Assembly (NCBI GenBank): GCA_003343845.1
Contig: QAKK01000037.1
Span: 1-30,517, forward strand
Length of the DNA stretch: 30,517 bases
Reading direction: 5' to 3'
DNA from: Oscillospiraceae bacterium
GTDB taxonomy: Bacteria; Bacillota; Clostridia; Oscillospirales; CAG-272
Below the pieces are notes generated by a model, which searched no databases, was not told the origin of the DNA, and saw only the letters and a list, made by a program, of their open reading frames with translations. Made by a program: the position numbers and the translations under genes. Below are positions 30,449-30,517 of the stretch, in pieces (position 1 is the first letter of the stretch; the number at the start of each line of letters is the position of its first letter).

Positions 30449-30517
30449 TGGCGCGCCTGGCGGGATTCGAACCTGCGACCTACCGGTTCGTAGCCGGGCA
30501 CTCTATCCACTGAGCTA
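30449..30517 (-). tRNA. tRNA-Arg(ACG), 5' end beyond the window
   Basis: Read on the minus strand it shows TAGCTCAGTGGATAGAG (D-arm), anticodon loop CTACGAA (anticodon ACG), a GGTTCGAATCC T-arm, 3' acceptor strand CAGGCGC, discriminator G and CCA. The first ~8 nt of the tRNA lie outside the window. ACG is the usual bacterial Arg anticodon, deaminated to ICG. Confidence 0.93.

Overview
The window looks like chromosomal DNA of a GC-rich, gut-type Gram-positive Clostridia member (Oscillospirales/Christensenellales-like; my inference). The grounds are the Firmicutes-type rimP-nusA-ylxR-ylxQ-infB operon, a T-box riboswitch, clean AGGAGG-type ribosome binding sites, sigma-A-type promoters, and the dispersed hairpin repeats I associate with such genomes. 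There is no phage, insertion sequence or CRISPR array.

Layout. 1-227 is the 3' end of a 23S rRNA, followed by a tandem hairpin repeat and tRNA-Lys(CTT), with no 5S gene. 950-1870 holds an XRE regulator divergent from a SLOG-like gene. 2021-4993 (minus) is a tandem pair of MATE exporters. 5179-5255 is tRNA-Val(GAC). 5502-7754 (minus) encodes a glycosyltransferase fused to a CsaB-like pyruvyltransferase. 8256-13370 is the rimP-nusA-rnpM-ylxQ-infB operon, followed by a YgiQ-type radical SAM protein and a sialidase-like propeller protein. 17576-17818 (minus) is a second XRE regulator, facing a consensus promoter with tandem operator-like sites. 18080-21840 (minus) is thrS and a DUF362/ferredoxin gene, preceded by a threonine-type T-box. 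21872-23139 (minus) is a MinD-like ATPase and a methylglyoxal synthase homologue. 23423-26302 is glyA-pncC-pfkA. 26484-28056 (minus) holds a GH43-like glycosidase and coaD. 28512-30014 is a sugar-type solute-binding lipoprotein. The window ends in a partial tRNA-Arg(ACG) on the minus strand.

How the genes fit together. Most are housekeeping: translation (rimP, nusA, infB, thrS, tRNAs), one-carbon metabolism (glyA), glycolysis and its methylglyoxal side branch (pfkA, mgsA-like), and CoA and NAD salvage. Around them lie carbohydrate-use genes (GH43-like, sialidase-like, solute-binding protein) and cell-envelope genes.

Most notable observations. (1) rimP, nusA, infB and ygiQ share a start-site layout: a Shine-Dalgarno-like purine run, then a hairpin, then 11-13 nt, then ATG. 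(2) The methylglyoxal synthase homologue has changes at three positions that are catalytic in E. coli MgsA. (3) A Thr T-box is separated from thrS by a DUF362 gene and a repeat. (4) An XRE regulator faces a perfect promoter carrying two 18-nt operator-like repeats but almost no gene behind it. (5) Several families of modular hairpin repeats occupy the intergenic spaces. (6) A 22-nt copy of the tRNA-Arg 3' end lies downstream of that tRNA. All calls are by eye; nothing was searched or computed.
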